64,000 nt of DNA from the NCBI GenBank assembly GCA_020466095.1, contig CM035808.1, forward strand, positions 24,262,796 to 24,326,795. Reading direction: 5' to 3'. The stretch comes from Chlorops oryzae (Eukaryota; Arthropoda; Insecta; Diptera; Chloropidae). Positions 11,441-24,000 of the stretch are shown here, in pieces. A program made the translations under genes and the position numbers. The notes under the pieces were generated by a model that was not told the DNA's origin, did not search any database, and saw nothing but the letters and a program-made list of their open reading frames with translations. How positions within the stretch are numbered: position 1 is the first letter of the stretch; every line of letters starts with the position of its first letter.

Positions 11441-13729
11441 TGTCTCTTGCTATTTTTTGCAATTTCTATCTAAGCTTTCCGTTTCGGGGTAGTGTCTGCA
11501 GTGAGTGCCTCGAGAAATGTTCTTTTTTTTATTAAATACATTTTTTTTTAATAAATACATTTTGCCTAAATGGGGATAATAAGGTAGATTATATTACCGG
11601 CTAGACTTAGGCACATTTTATAATCATAAATACTTATTTTTGTTATAATTTCCCATTTACAAAGAGAATTTCAAAGAACCCAAAAAAATCAGACACAAAA
11701 AGCTTAGGTACATAAAAACAAAACATAAAATGATATATAAAAAAAAAAACATTACAATATATATTTTGCCATAAGAACAAAGGAAGAAATATGCAAATCA
11801 GTTTGAATTCTCGCAAATAAAAACCGCATGCGTCCTTATCGCATTACAAGGCTAAACAAAGACAAGGGAATGAAAATGAAAATGGAAATGCGGTCGAGAC
11901 AAGCAAGCGTAGCGTCTCCGATAACAACTTCAAGTGAAACCAAGAGGCATGAAGTAAAGAAATCGTGTTTGTTCACGGATATTATTCGAGGAAACCAATT
12001 CAGCAGTTTCAGCAGTCCAACCCTCGCGACTATATCGACGCCATTGATTTCGGGATTTCAATTGACATTAGCTTCAGAGGGAGCGTCGGAAGGAGCGCAG
12101 CGCCGCGCTCCGTTTCTTCCTTTCAACTTGACTTTGAAAGTCTGGAAAGTGAAAAGCAGAAAAACAGGATTTTCAAGTTGCCATCAAATCGATTGAACAT
12201 GAGAGGAAGCGTGTTCTATGTGTGTGTGTGTGGTGTGTTTGTGTGTGGGTGAGTATGAGAGATAAAGAAAGGATAATGCTACTTGATTTTAAAATAAAAA
12301 CGATACCGCAATCAATATGGCTAACTGGGATTTTCCTCGTATGTTTTTGGGGATTTATTGAAAGAACTTTTTTTTTTAAAAGATTACAAATTGGTTAAAT
12401 GCGCGGTGTGATGCTTGAATTGCGACAAAAATTAGGTACTATCGATTTCATTATCCTTGAAAAATACCCTCGGTTTTGATAAACGATGCTGTATTTGTCA
12501 GTGTCGATTCATGTTTTTCTGTAAACAAGTACATAATTCACAATGTTTTGTCTCATTTTATAATCCTCATTTAGTTTTTAACACTCCTTAGATATACAGT
12601 AAAAGCTCGTTATGCGGATTCATTCATAACGGCTTCAAATATCGAATTAACGAATTAATCACAAATTATTTCCGACTACAAATTTTAAAGAACCTTTTTA
12701 ATTTATCCTTTTTTCACCCAAAACACTCTGTGTCGTGGGTGTATTGGGCATTGGAGTATGCCTGTAGCGCCTAGAAAAACTAAGGATGGTAATTTTTACT
12801 TATATAGAAAAACATTAAATTTTATTTATTGTTTGATTTGACTTTGAAATTGATTATCCGGATGTTCGATTGTGTGGAGAACTCCTAGTCTTATTTGATT
12901 CGTATATTATATTATTGATGAGCGATATATCGAGATATTTCGATGCATCGCTTTTTTCAATCCCATCCCCAACTTTTTAATCAAATTTTTCTGCTTTTAA
13001 AGGAGCTTCTATCTTAATGTTCTATTTACCATACCCAGTAAGGAAAGCTTTAGTGAATAAAACGTCTTCCCAAAGCATTGTAGGAACTTTTCCCAATGGT
13101 GACACATTTTAGTTCCTTACAGTCAACAATCTTAAACGAATATAAATAAATTTCCTACTGGGGGAAGTCATTGAAAGAAGAAATTTATTATTGGCATTCA
13201 TTATTTGGCAACAAAGACATTGCTTGATGTATGGGGATATAAATTTAACGAAACACTAAAATGACTTCTTTTGTTCAATATTTTTTTTATTTTTATTTTG
13301 TTGATGCACATTTTCTTCCAAACGAATTCGCGATTTTTCATGCACTGACGGAACTCTTTTACTTGGCATTTCTCCATCGAAAATTCCGATACATAAAATA
13401 GTGACGTGAGCGGTATTTTGACAGCTACAGTTACTGGCATTCATTTTCGTTGAGCGAAAGGAATTCTCCATTGACATTTTCTAATTTTCCGCTTCACCGC
13501 GTCGCATCATCGATACATGTCCATCGTGAAAATTATGTACGACTACATCATGTCGAGATTCTTTGCCATAAAAAAAAAAAATGAGAGACACTTAAAAGAG
13601 ATGCTCACACAGATTCTAAAATTAAGGGGGAGCAGCAAGACTGAAAATAAGTGAAGCAATTTCGAAGGATATTTAAGAAAAATCTAACATAATAAATTCG
13701 AAAATTTCTATTTAATGTAGAAAAACAAG

Positions 13730-14360
13730 GAGAAGAATAGAAGCTGGCGAAAAAAGACGCATAAGAAGAAAAATAGCAAATAAAATAATACAAAGAATAA
13801 ATAATAAAAAGATTAGAAGAAGAATAAAAAGAAAAGGAGAGAAGAAGAAACTTAAAAAGATAGAGATAAAGAAGAAGAAAAAATAGGTGAAGGAAAAGAA
13901 GACGATAAAGAAGAAGACAAAGAAGAAAGATATAAAGAAGATTAAGTAGAAGATTAAGTAGAATATTAAGAAGAAGATAAAGAAGAAGATAAAAAAGAAG
14001 ATAAAAAAGAATATAAAGAAGAAGATAAGGAAGAATATAAGGAAGAAGATAAAGAAGAAAATAAATAAGAAGAAAATAAAGAAAAGGATAAAGAAGCAGA
14101 AGATGCAAAAGCAGAAGATGAAGAAGGTAAAGAAGAAGATATAGAAGAAAGTAAATAAGAAGATATAGAAGTAGATAAATAAGAAGATAAGGAAGAAGAT
14201 AAAAAAGAAGAAAAGGGTAAGGAATAAAATCAAGAGAAACATAAAGAAGAGGAAGATTAAGAAAAAGATATAAGCCATAATTAAAGAAAGCAAAAAGAAG
14301 AAGGAAAGAACAAAATTAACTAGAGAAGTATAAGAAGGTAAAAACAAAAAACGAGAAAGA
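13730..14360. repeat. Purine-rich GAA/GATAAA tract
   Basis: About 630 bp of imperfect AAGAAGATAAAGAAGAA units with almost no pyrimidines except T in GATA. The long Phe/Leu/Ile-rich frames read from the opposite strand (up to 236 codons) are repeat translations, not membrane proteins. Confidence 0.9.
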
Positions 14361-16924
14361 AAAACTAAGTAAGAAACAGGAGAATAAACTGAAATTGACC
14401 AGATTGACCCGTTTAAGAGCAAGTTTTGTTATAGTGCCAACAAAACTGTACTTGAGTTTAAGGCTTCTTAATGGCTTCACAAAATCTCTCTTTGGTGGCG
14501 CTTTGGTAAAAAAAAAATCGAGATCTTGAAAGGGTTAGCGAAATAATTCTGCTATGAATTCAAGAATTTTAAGATAACCAATTTTGAGGCCTGAAGAGTG
14601 GCAAAAAGAGAAGAAAAAAATCAAGGTTGCTCTTATAAATACCCCGTGATATAAAATCCTTGGAGGATATATATTCCTAGTTTCTCACAATACTTTATTT
14701 CGTTCTTTCATCCACTATTCGAACGTTCCATTTATGACTTTTGCTTATGGACTCCATGCAGCTAGTAGCAACTCCTTTTACAAAACTTCCTTGTGACTTC
14801 CGACCAATTATCGAACAATGAATCTACCGGAAGCTGAAAACATCCGATAGCTGATGGTTAAAATCTACGGAACTCGAATTTTGTCAAATTACAAGTCCAC
14901 TTCAAATGATGGACGAGACTGTCTGCACAGTCCACCAATTCACAGTCTGCGTCCAGTCAAAGTGAAGTCCATAAACATGCAAACTCAATTAAAGGCGTTC
15001 CGCATTCAAGGCACTTGAAATAAAATACCTCACCATGGAGATGCGGAACTTAAAAGCAACATAGAAAGGGACGAAAAGGACACAATCGGAGTGACATCGA
15101 TAAGAATACATACCGGTATACGTATATATTTTGAGCTGCAAATCAATTCAGTATCGATTACTTTGCCTTAAAAGCGAAAGCGTGGCTTGGTGTGACGCTC
15201 ATCCCTGGGCGATCGCTGAGTGCTGTCACTACAATGGAAAACCGCATTCCACCGGAGACACGGAATGTCAGATTTCATTAATTATCGAAGCCTAAAAGTC
15301 ACCCCCGAAAAAGTGGAATCGCTGCACAAGAGTGGGCTTGCCAGGAAGGCAGTCAAAAACAAAGTGCTGGAGTTTTTGTGGGCTGCCATGCGGGCAGGCG
15401 GGCAGGCAGGCAGTCAGTCAGGCGGCAGGCAGGCTGGCAAGCTTGAGCGGCCGGTCGTGATTGTCAAACACACATTGTGGTTTTTGTTTGTTAATGCGGC
15501 TTTGGCTCGTCAAAGTTTGGCGTTCCATGTTTGGCGTTCGGCGTTTGGCCTTTGGCGTGCCTTACTGCATGCAAATGAGGAAAAGCTTTGTTTACTAAGT
15601 TTTAGTTTATTCGCTTGTCGTCCTTTGCAGCTTGTCGGTCGGATGGATGACGCAGTCAGTGCCTTTTATTTTTATTTCCAATTTTTTTCTTCCTCAGTTT
15701 GCTTTGATGCTCTCAACTTTCATGCTTCAGATTGTTCAGTCAAAATGAACTGCCTTTGAATGTTGCGCATAAATTTTCGACATTTTTCTGAGTATTTGAT
15801 TTCAATCTTTCTCCTTTGTTTTCCGACAATTTGGAACTCCTCTGAGATAAAAAAAAACACCAGTTTTAAACAATTTTCAAATGAAAAACGGAAAATTCTG
15901 CAGATTTCTTTTCAAATTCTCTTCTAAGAAAGGTCCCCCTCACCTAGTATAGATATCATTAAGGTCACTTTTAGTTGCAACTGAAACAAGCTTCTCTCTC
16001 GTTAAATTAACATATCACAATGTGAAGGAATTCGTCATGAAAATTAACCTTTTAAACATAATCGTAAGAAAATTGAAAAGAGTGAAAATTTAATTATGGA
16101 GATGTAAAATATTTGTAAACTTTAGTCAAATTGGCAAAATTGCTATGGGTTTTCCCTTAAACGTGTATTTGCTTCGAAAATTTCGAGAACTCGTTAATCG
16201 AGAAAGCTTACATTAATGAACGAAGTTTTATATGAAAAAATAAACATTTCTCCTCTTTTTTGATCTTTTCGCGTTTAAGGGAGGACCCCTACTTATTTTA
16301 AAACCTCTCAATTGAATCTAAAAAATAATTTGTTAACAGAAAGATTTTTAAACTAATTTTTTTTTTAGAAAGCATATATGCAATAAGGTTTGTGCATAAT
16401 GCCGGCCTTAGACTTATTGGCAATTTTAAAACAACGCTTCAAGAAATGGTATAAAACATTGAGAGTGATGTTATGACCTGCTAGAGAGATACAGACCAAA
16501 ATAGGGCTTTAAATTGACCAACGAACACCAGCTTGGAAATCGTAGTGTTTTGTTTTTTTCTTCAGAGTCATGGGGATTTCCATGAAATCGTGACCGAGTT
16601 TCCTGGAAAGAAAAGTTCTTTCAGGTGAATCCTTGAAATTTTCTTCAATTGAATTATCTTCTAATATTCAAAAGCTACAGCGTGCGATCGTTTCCAGGTT
16701 GGAAACCAATGATCTAGATCATTTATTGATACTCAAAGTCCAATCAATTCTGATTCGTTCTTTTTCCTTTTACTAAATTCTCCGATCAGCAACAAGTGTG
16801 GGTCTGGCATAAGGAATTGGTTCAGTGAGCACTTAAAACAAATGTGCAAATATTAAAAGTTTTATGGCAACATATCGCCTTAACTGAACGCACCTAACAG
16901 ATATTAATCTTCAAATCCCATGGC

Positions 16925-17190
16925 TGCATTGTAGGAACCTTGACCGAAATAAAAAGTTGAAATTAATATCGATTTTTTGAATATTGTTTTAACGAGAGCA
17001 AAAGCTTTACAAGATTACATCAATAAATCGTTTAACAAAAGCAAAAAATATGTTGCTTCGAATTCAGAAAAATACTTTCCCAATGAATTCCCGATTCTAT
17101 CTATGCTCGTGACGTTTTGTTTCATGTTCGTCTGCTCTGCCGCACATTGATATTGCATGCCGGAGTCATCAATACACACATTCATCGATA
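16925..17190 (+). repeat. Duplicated segment, copy A
   Basis: Matches 17440-17680: GGAACCTTGA.CGAAATAAAAAGTTGA, AACGAGAG.CAAA, and ATGTTGCTTCGAATTCAGAAAAAT occur in the same order and spacing about 510 bp apart. Non-coding. Confidence 0.6.
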
Positions 17191-17204
17191 TTGCTCCCTT
17201 ACCC

Positions 17205-17783
17205 AGCGGAAAATTATCTCCTGCATGACAAAGTCACCAGTGATGTCATCGATGACATATAGGTGACATTGTCATGCATGACATCTTGGAGGACATGTCA
17301 TCGTGGAGGGATGCTGTTCATGTGCTTGCCTCTCAATTGGCTACTGAAATTTAAATAAGGTTTTCGCGTCAGTTCAGCGTTAGCATGAAGTGGCGTAGAT
17401 GATGAGTGCTCGACTCTGAATCCGAAATCGCGGTCGATCCCTGGAACCTTGAGGCGAAATAAAAAGTTGACTAATAATATGATTTTTTTAAATTTTCGAA
17501 TATTCAAACGAGAGGGCAAAGAAGCGAGTTTTCAACTGACCAGCTATGGATCTATAAATCGTTAACAATTGAGAGCAGAAAAACGCATGTTGCTTCGAAT
17601 TCAGAAAAATTTTTTCGCCAATCGAATTCCGTCCTAGTATGACATCGTGACCGTTTTGAAATCACTGTCCAATCCTGTACAAATGTCATGCTAGGCGTCA
17701 CATATGAATTGTCACGCATGCCAGGAGTGATCAAGTCACCACTGACTTCATCGATGATTAGGGTGACATTTCCCCTGGGTAGG
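17205..17783. mobile_element. Element with ACCCAG-GGAAA inverted ends and copy B of the duplication
   Basis: The left edge reads TTACCCAGCGGAAA and the right edge CATTTCCCCTGGGTA. Subterminal GTCACC/GTCATCGATGACAT palindromes occur at both sides (17240-17290 and 17690-17765). The middle contains copy B of the flanking duplication (17440-17680). No transposase. Confidence 0.45.
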
Positions 17784-19568
17784 TGAATTGATGTACATTT
17801 CTATGAATGTGTGTTTTAGTATTTTTTTGGCATTGGGTACACACCTTCATACGTGCTTCAGCTTTCGGTTTGGAAAATTTTTGTTACAAAAATTTGATTT
17901 CTGTTACCTTTGGATGCGGTTTTATTTACATATTTTGATGACGTGTTGATATGCTAATATAACTGTCAAAAGATTTGTTAAATTTGACATACCTACACCG
18001 AATAATATTGGGTCTATGGGAATTCGAAAAAAAAAAAGAAAATAAGACGTCAAAGTCATTCATGTTGGATTGTGAACCGAAGCGGAACAGATATGGGAAG
18101 AGATTTTGTTAAAGATCAAAGCTTTAGGGCTTTTTAGGGACGCACATTGTGCCTACATGTAACTTTTAATGAATGAACAGATTTTTTCGTATGAATTTTC
18201 CTATTATGCAGCACATATGGTTTTGAACAATGTTCCAATTAAAATTATTTTAAAAAAGTCCACCTTAATGTTATTTAACGATTAATTAAAAGGGCGAAAA
18301 TCCCTTTGAATCAGTTGAGGGTAAAAATTCCTTAAATTCCCTGCTCAAATAACTTCATAACCAGAAAATCCGAAGCATCCTTTGTAACGTTTCGCTTTAA
18401 AGTGAAACAGGACAGCTTCAATTTTAACATATTTAAAAAAAAAAGGATTCACTCGCTTTGTTGTTGGTCCCTACGCACGGACGGACAATAAATTGTGTGA
18501 TAGAGTAGAAATAAAGGGAGAGCCTGAACGAACGAAAATGAATGGAAAACCACGTCGGATGTTGATTACTACTTTAATATATATAAACAAGTTCATATTG
18601 TGCTCTCCACATTAATGGACAATTGACCCTCATCAGCCGCTTTGTGGCATGTTATGCAGAAGGTTATTAAGTGGAGAGAGATTTGGAATGGGAAACAGTG
18701 TGCGTGTACGGGCAATGGCAAACAAAGGTTGGTGCTAAAGTAACAAAACTGGAGTCTGATACCATAAAAGAGAGGCGATTGTGGCACCAAGAAGCTTTTA
18801 ATATAATTGCATATGTCTAAAGTTAATGATTGGGGAGGGGGTGCGCTTTTGAAGTGAAACCAAATTGTAAAGGTGAATAGATAGCACGGGGGCGGTGAAA
18901 CGAAGCTCAGAGGAAAATTTCCATATCTTAATCAAATTTCACTTTTGAAGCTCTTGAGGTTATAATCGTGCTGTCTGACTCAATTCTGAAGAGGGTAATT
19001 GGTGAAGAGAAGAATTGGGGAAGTTAATTCAGATGGAAATTAAAAAAAAAAGAAAAAAAATGGCGAGGTTGAGAGTTGATGTATAAGAGTCGAGTCAATT
19101 AGAAGCGAAAAGTTATTCAAGTCTTTTATGGCTTCAAAAGATTTATTTAAAAAAGAATCCTTAACGCTTTATACTTTTTAAGGGCTGCCAAATAGTGAAA
19201 AACACTTACACAAAACTGCAAAGAGGACATTATCTCATATTAGAGGATTAATTCTCCCACAATTTGCCTGTGAAAGTTCTTTGACTGTGCTGAAGAAGAA
19301 AAACGGGTTTTTTTCCTCAAACATTGCACAGAGAAAAAAAATCAACCAGAAAACTGGTTAAATCAAAAGGAAAAAGATACAAAACGGCTTCAACAAGGAA
19401 TATTTTTAATTTTAACAATTTTTCTTGTTGAAAAAAATAAAGATTTTCCTTTTGAATCAACTATGTTTCAGGTTGAATTGACATGATAATATTCAAAAAA
19501 TGGATTTAAATTTAAATTGTTGAACTAACCACGGACATAATTGAAATGACAAGATAAATTTTAACATA

Positions 19569-20781
19569 AAACAAGTAAAGAAGTTTACATCGGCTAAGCC
19601 GATTGCACACATACCTTTTCCTCAGCCTTAAATATGTTAAAACATTACCTTAACAAAAATTCCTGCCGTTGCTAGCTTGGATATCTATTTATACCTTCTA
19701 AGACTCGAGATTATTATTAAGCACAAAATTTTCGCGGATGGTGAGCATGGTCAAATTTTAACCGTTAGAGGACATTTTGTCTAGCTGCGAAAACCTCAAT
19801 TCAAAATAGTGAAAATAAAATTTTTGCGAATTTTCGCGGATGGTGAGCATGGTCAAATTTTAACCGTTAGAGGACATTTTGTCTAGCTGCGAAATACTCA
19901 ATTCAAAATAGTGAAAATAAAATGTTTGCGAATTTCGCGAATGGTGGTCATGGTCAAAATTTAACCGTAAGAGGACATTTTTTCTAGCTGCGAAAACCTC
20001 AATTCAAAATAGTGAAAATTAAATTTTTGCGAATTTCGCGGATGGTGGTCTTGATCAAATTTTAACCCTTAGAGGACATTTTGTTTAGCTGCGAAATACT
20101 CAATTCAAAATAGTGAAAATCAATTTTTGCGAATTTCAAGAATGGTGGTCATGGTCAAATTTTAACCCTTAGCGGTCATTTCGTTTAGCTGCGAAATACT
20201 CAATTCAAAATAGTGAAAATCAAATTTTCGCGAATTTCGCGGATGGTGGTCTTGATCAAATTTTAACCCTTAGAGGACATTTTGTTTAGCTGCGAAATAC
20301 TCAATTCAAAATAGTGAAAATCAATTTTTGCGAATTTCGCGAAATGTGGTCATGGTCAAAATTTATCCATAATGGACGACTTTATTTGGCGGCAAAATAC
20401 ACAATCAGAAGAAGCAAAAAAATAATTTTTGTATTCAGATATGAGAATAAGAGAAAGAGTGTTTTTTTCTATTGTGTAGGATGATGACCATAGTTATAGC
20501 GACGTCGCAATTTTTTTTCAGCGAAAGCTTAAGTCTACATAGTAGCTATACACTCACCAAATTTCAATAAGCTGGGATGTATAGTAAAAAAGTTATCCAG
20601 GAAAAACGTTAAAAATCGTGATTTTTGAAACTTCTGAACCACTTCCCACGACCCAAGAAGGGACTACGAAAAAAATTTGTATGCAGTTTTTTGGACATTT
20701 ACCTGGTTGAAGTCCATGCCAAATTTCAATATGATATCTTTCATGGCTTAGGAGTAAATTACGAAAAACTAAAGTGTGACC

Positions 20782-20813
<32 letters not shown>

Positions 20814-21078
20814 TGGCTAGATCGATTCCTCTTGTCACCCTGATCAAGAATATATATATATGTCTATATCTACCGCGACTCCTTTGGTATGTTACATACA
20901 CCGTGCCAAACTTAACCCGGTAGCGCCTAGCGATGCCATGTGGCATCACTAAAAAAGTTCGTGTTTTGTCATCAAAACTTCAAAACCGGTTCATATTTTA
21001 TTTTATTTTTAATATTTATTTTTTTCAATTCAGGCGCTACCGGGTTAATATACCCTTTCCTTCGGAAAAGGTATAAAA
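19569..21078 (-). mobile_element. Nested GTCTGTC-type element with a tandem array
   Basis: On the minus strand it starts TTATACCTTTTCCGAAGG and ends ...CTTTACTTGTTTT, matching the end structure of the repeat at 60.4-61.3 kb (TATACC... to CTTACTTGTTTT). It also has the internal ATCGATCTAGCCATGTCTGTCTGTC block (20784-20835). Most of the rest is the 101 bp tandem array. An 81-bp-scale block (GCGCTACCGGGTTAA) appears inverted at 20916-20934 and 21036-21050. Confidence 0.6.
19731..20400. repeat. Tandem array, seven units of about 101 bp
   Basis: Unit starts TTCGCGGATGGTG at about 19731, 19833, 19934, 20035, 20135, 20236 and 20336 (spacing 100-102). Each unit carries CATGGTCAAATTTTAACC, TTAGAGGACATTTTGT, AGCTGCGAAA and CTCAATTCAAAATAGTGAAAAT. 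Units differ by a few bases; the last is most diverged. Confidence 0.9.
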
Positions 21079-24000
21079 AATTTCTAAAATACCCATAAAA
21101 AATGAAATGTCAAAAAAAAATTTAATAAACGTTCAAAGCAAATGGCCATAGAGCCCTCTGCTGAGCATAGCCCCAAAAAATTGCCATCGGATGGTCTTCA
21201 TCCGATTTTGTCACTCCGTTGTCGTGACTGCTTTCGCAATGCTTAAAAAGTTCTAAGATGAATACATATCTTATATGTCTTATTTTATAAAACAAATGAG
21301 AATTATACCGAACGAAAATTAAACATATTTCCTTTCAATTCAACCAAAAATGTTGTTGACTCAACCATTTTTCTTTGAAATTTTTGTTCTGCCCAAAAAT
21401 CAAAAGGACTGTGAATAACAATGCTCCCTTTTAAAATAAATCATACTTAAGTTTGCTCAGTGTGGAAACCCTTGCGGAGGAAGTAGAAGCCTGGGTTGCC
21501 ATGTGAGCGTGCAAATGAAAAAACTACTTGCGACTGAAACTCTGAGGAACCTTGTGCATCAAAAATTTGTTTAAGATTTTCTGTTTTATTTCCAGCCGAT
21601 AGGAGGAGGCCTTGGCTTACGTTCTCTAATAATTTTAAAGCTTCCAACATTACTTAAACTTAAACTTAATTTGGAAATTTTTAAATGAATTCCTTTAATT
21701 TGATTCCTTGAAACTTTAGAGTATTACAACAAAAAATTTCTTGCTTATTTGATTTCATTGTGCCGTATCTCGGAGAAGCTCTTGAGTGCATATGCTGCTA
21801 TTTCTCATGCACTTTTTTTTCAGTTTCCACTCTTGCTTTTTTCTTTTTTTTTTAAGTACTTTTTCGTCATAAAATTGCCTTAGGAAAAATATTGCATTAT
21901 TTTCTTAAAGCATGCTGCACAAGATCTGCAGCGAGAGAGAAAGAAAGAGTGTGCGTGTGTGTGGGTGCAAGAGCGAGAGCGAGGGAGATGGAGGACCCAG
22001 CGTATGGCCGCATGCTTGCACTCGGCTTGCCATTACAATGAGCCACATCTTTTGTTTTCGCTAGTAAATTGAGCTCGTTTTTCTTGGCGTTTCGAAAATT
22101 TATCATACAACGCGCCTGCCCCCCGCGCCTTTCGAACCTTATTTTGCCTTTCGCTGCATGGGCATGAGGTATGAAGTCAAGTGTTTCAAAAGCATTAAAA
22201 CGAAGTGCAGCTCCACGATGAAGTAAAATATATTTTTAAGCCAACCTTAAGACATTGAAATTGTAGTTTTTCTTTATTTTTATTTTTTTATTGTTTTTTG
22301 TATTCTTTTCAATGTTTTCATTCTACTTTTTATTTGTTTGTTTTGTGCACATCTGACTACAAGTCCAGCGAAAACAGAAATGTCTGAAACAGATAAAAGG
22401 GCGAATTAAATTGCGAGCGAAATGAAAAGAATTATGTGAACTTGACATAAAATAAATAACTTTCATCGTGGGCGAATGTGCAGCAGAATTAGAGTCTTGG
22501 TAAGTCAAATGCGAAGTGTTGGCCGGATAAGCGAAAGGATGAGGATTTTTTGTTTGTTTTTGAATAATTTCTCAGTTTGCTTAAAATTAATTCGTTTAAT
22601 AAATGGCGGCACTGGTGGAGTCATCTGGAGGTCACTGAGAATTTTTTTTTTCCACCGCTTGTGGAATAAATAATTCAATAATGATGAGAAGGCATTCAAA
22701 ATTGAGACACACTCCGAATAATGATTTTGAGTTTATTAACATACTTTCGAACCTTTCACTTTCAAAGTTAATATACAAATTATCTCTATGAAGGGTCTTG
22801 CCGGCTTAAGAAATCAACTGGGTCCCTGAAAGGTATTTTAAAGTTTTATTGTGTTTTGAATAGGTGCTGCCCTTAAAACACTCTATAAACTGATTTTAAT
22901 GTTCCTGTTGCGCTGGGTCCTTAAAATTTAGGTTCTTAAAACCCTTAGTAGCCCTATTTCAAAATTTTATATCTCGAAATCAAATATTAGACCTACTGGT
23001 ACCTATGGGACAATTGATATCTAATCGACCATAGGAGGTTTACTCGTGGAGTAGTTAAATGTAGGAGTGGTTATTTCTCAATGACAGCTCAATGTTAAAA
23101 AAGACAGTTTAAAGTATTTCCTGGCAAATTATAAGGGAGTAGTCCTGATATTTTCGTGACTCGTCGGGAAGATTTTACGCTTACAAAGCCAATATACACA
23201 AAAGTCAGATTTATCTGACTATAATACCCTTACTCTACTTTCATTTGTTGACAATTATTGAAAATGACAGGCACTTTGGGTTCACTGGAGTCCTTTAAGT
23301 CGAATGTGTCGGGTACATGGGTGTGTATATAAAAATGCTTGTCATCTCAACACACTCAAGATTTTGGTAATACAATTAGTTTTCGTCATCGCTTACATTT
23401 TCCCGTTGCAAACAAAGCTCCATCCCACACGGCATAGATTTAAGTTGAGGTCTTAGAAAGCTACATACGTAACGATGTTCTTATGTGTGTTCTCGGAACA
23501 ATATAAAGTTTCCCCTACTACTTGTAATGCGATTAAAAGTTATGTCCTGTCGAGAACTTATTGTAAAAGCGAACTTTCACCGACGAGAAATTTCTATGGA
23601 GAAACGACATGAAAGAGGCGAGTCATCATGTGGACAACCTTTTTCACATTTAAAAGGATTACTTAGTATTACGAAGGGCTAAGAAAATAAATTGATTGTT
23701 CACAATTCCATTTTTTCTTGACCTTTGTTACTCCAATTAGACGGGTCCTTAAGGAAGGACACTTTTTTTTTTTTGGAAGGAGAACATTCAGTTTTTTGAA
23801 AAAGTCATTATTTAGGCCACAAGTAGTTTGAGAAAAACAGCTGTCGCTTTAAAATTCCTCGGCATATTGACGCTTTTTTTTTGAGGAGGATGTATTATCA
23901 CGTCTATCCGCGAAGCTTAAGAAAGCTTTCTCCATTTTTATTTCCAAAAAAAAACAAAGAAAAAAACGGGAAAGAAATTTAATTATATCGAGACGTTTGT

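Larger units (their letters stand above)
9720..19326. other. Gene-poor block with simple repeats and MITEs
   Basis: No frame has a recognisable domain. Separate entries cover a MITE at 11.2 kb, a GA-rich tract at 13.7 kb and an inverted-ended element at 17.2 kb. A pogo/Tigger-type end (ACAGTAAAAGCTCGTTATGCGG) lies at about 12597. The 15.22-15.76 kb frame is GC-rich because of GGCAGGCAGG repeats and has no domain. Frames of 90-120 codons at 11.83-12.25 kb are low-confidence and not annotated. Confidence 0.5.
19327..21464. mobile_element. CACAGAG-ended element carrying a nested second element
   Basis: Left end CACAGAGAAAAAAA; right end CTCAGTGTGG, a weaker inverted match. Shares a 130 bp core (21187-21318: TCGGATGGTCTTCATCCG, CACTCCGTTGTCGTGAC, ACCGAACGAAAA) with the element inserted at 36163-36949. 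A separate element (about 19569-21078) sits inside it. Right boundary approximate. Confidence 0.55.

Noticed and set aside
11828..12252. Overlapping plus-strand frames of 122 and 95 codons
   Set aside because: Overlap in different frames, no domain, run into a GT microsatellite.
13605..14422. Phe/Leu/Ile-rich minus-strand frames of 167 and 236 codons resembling membrane proteins
   Set aside because: They are translations of the GAA/GATAAA purine tract; no ordinary sequence flanks them.
15220..15759. 179-codon plus-strand frame
   Set aside because: No ATG at its beginning, contains GGCAGGCAGG repeats, lacks any domain.
20593..20949. 118-codon minus-strand frame
   Set aside because: Lies inside the nested GTCTGTC-type repeat and reads through its microsatellite.
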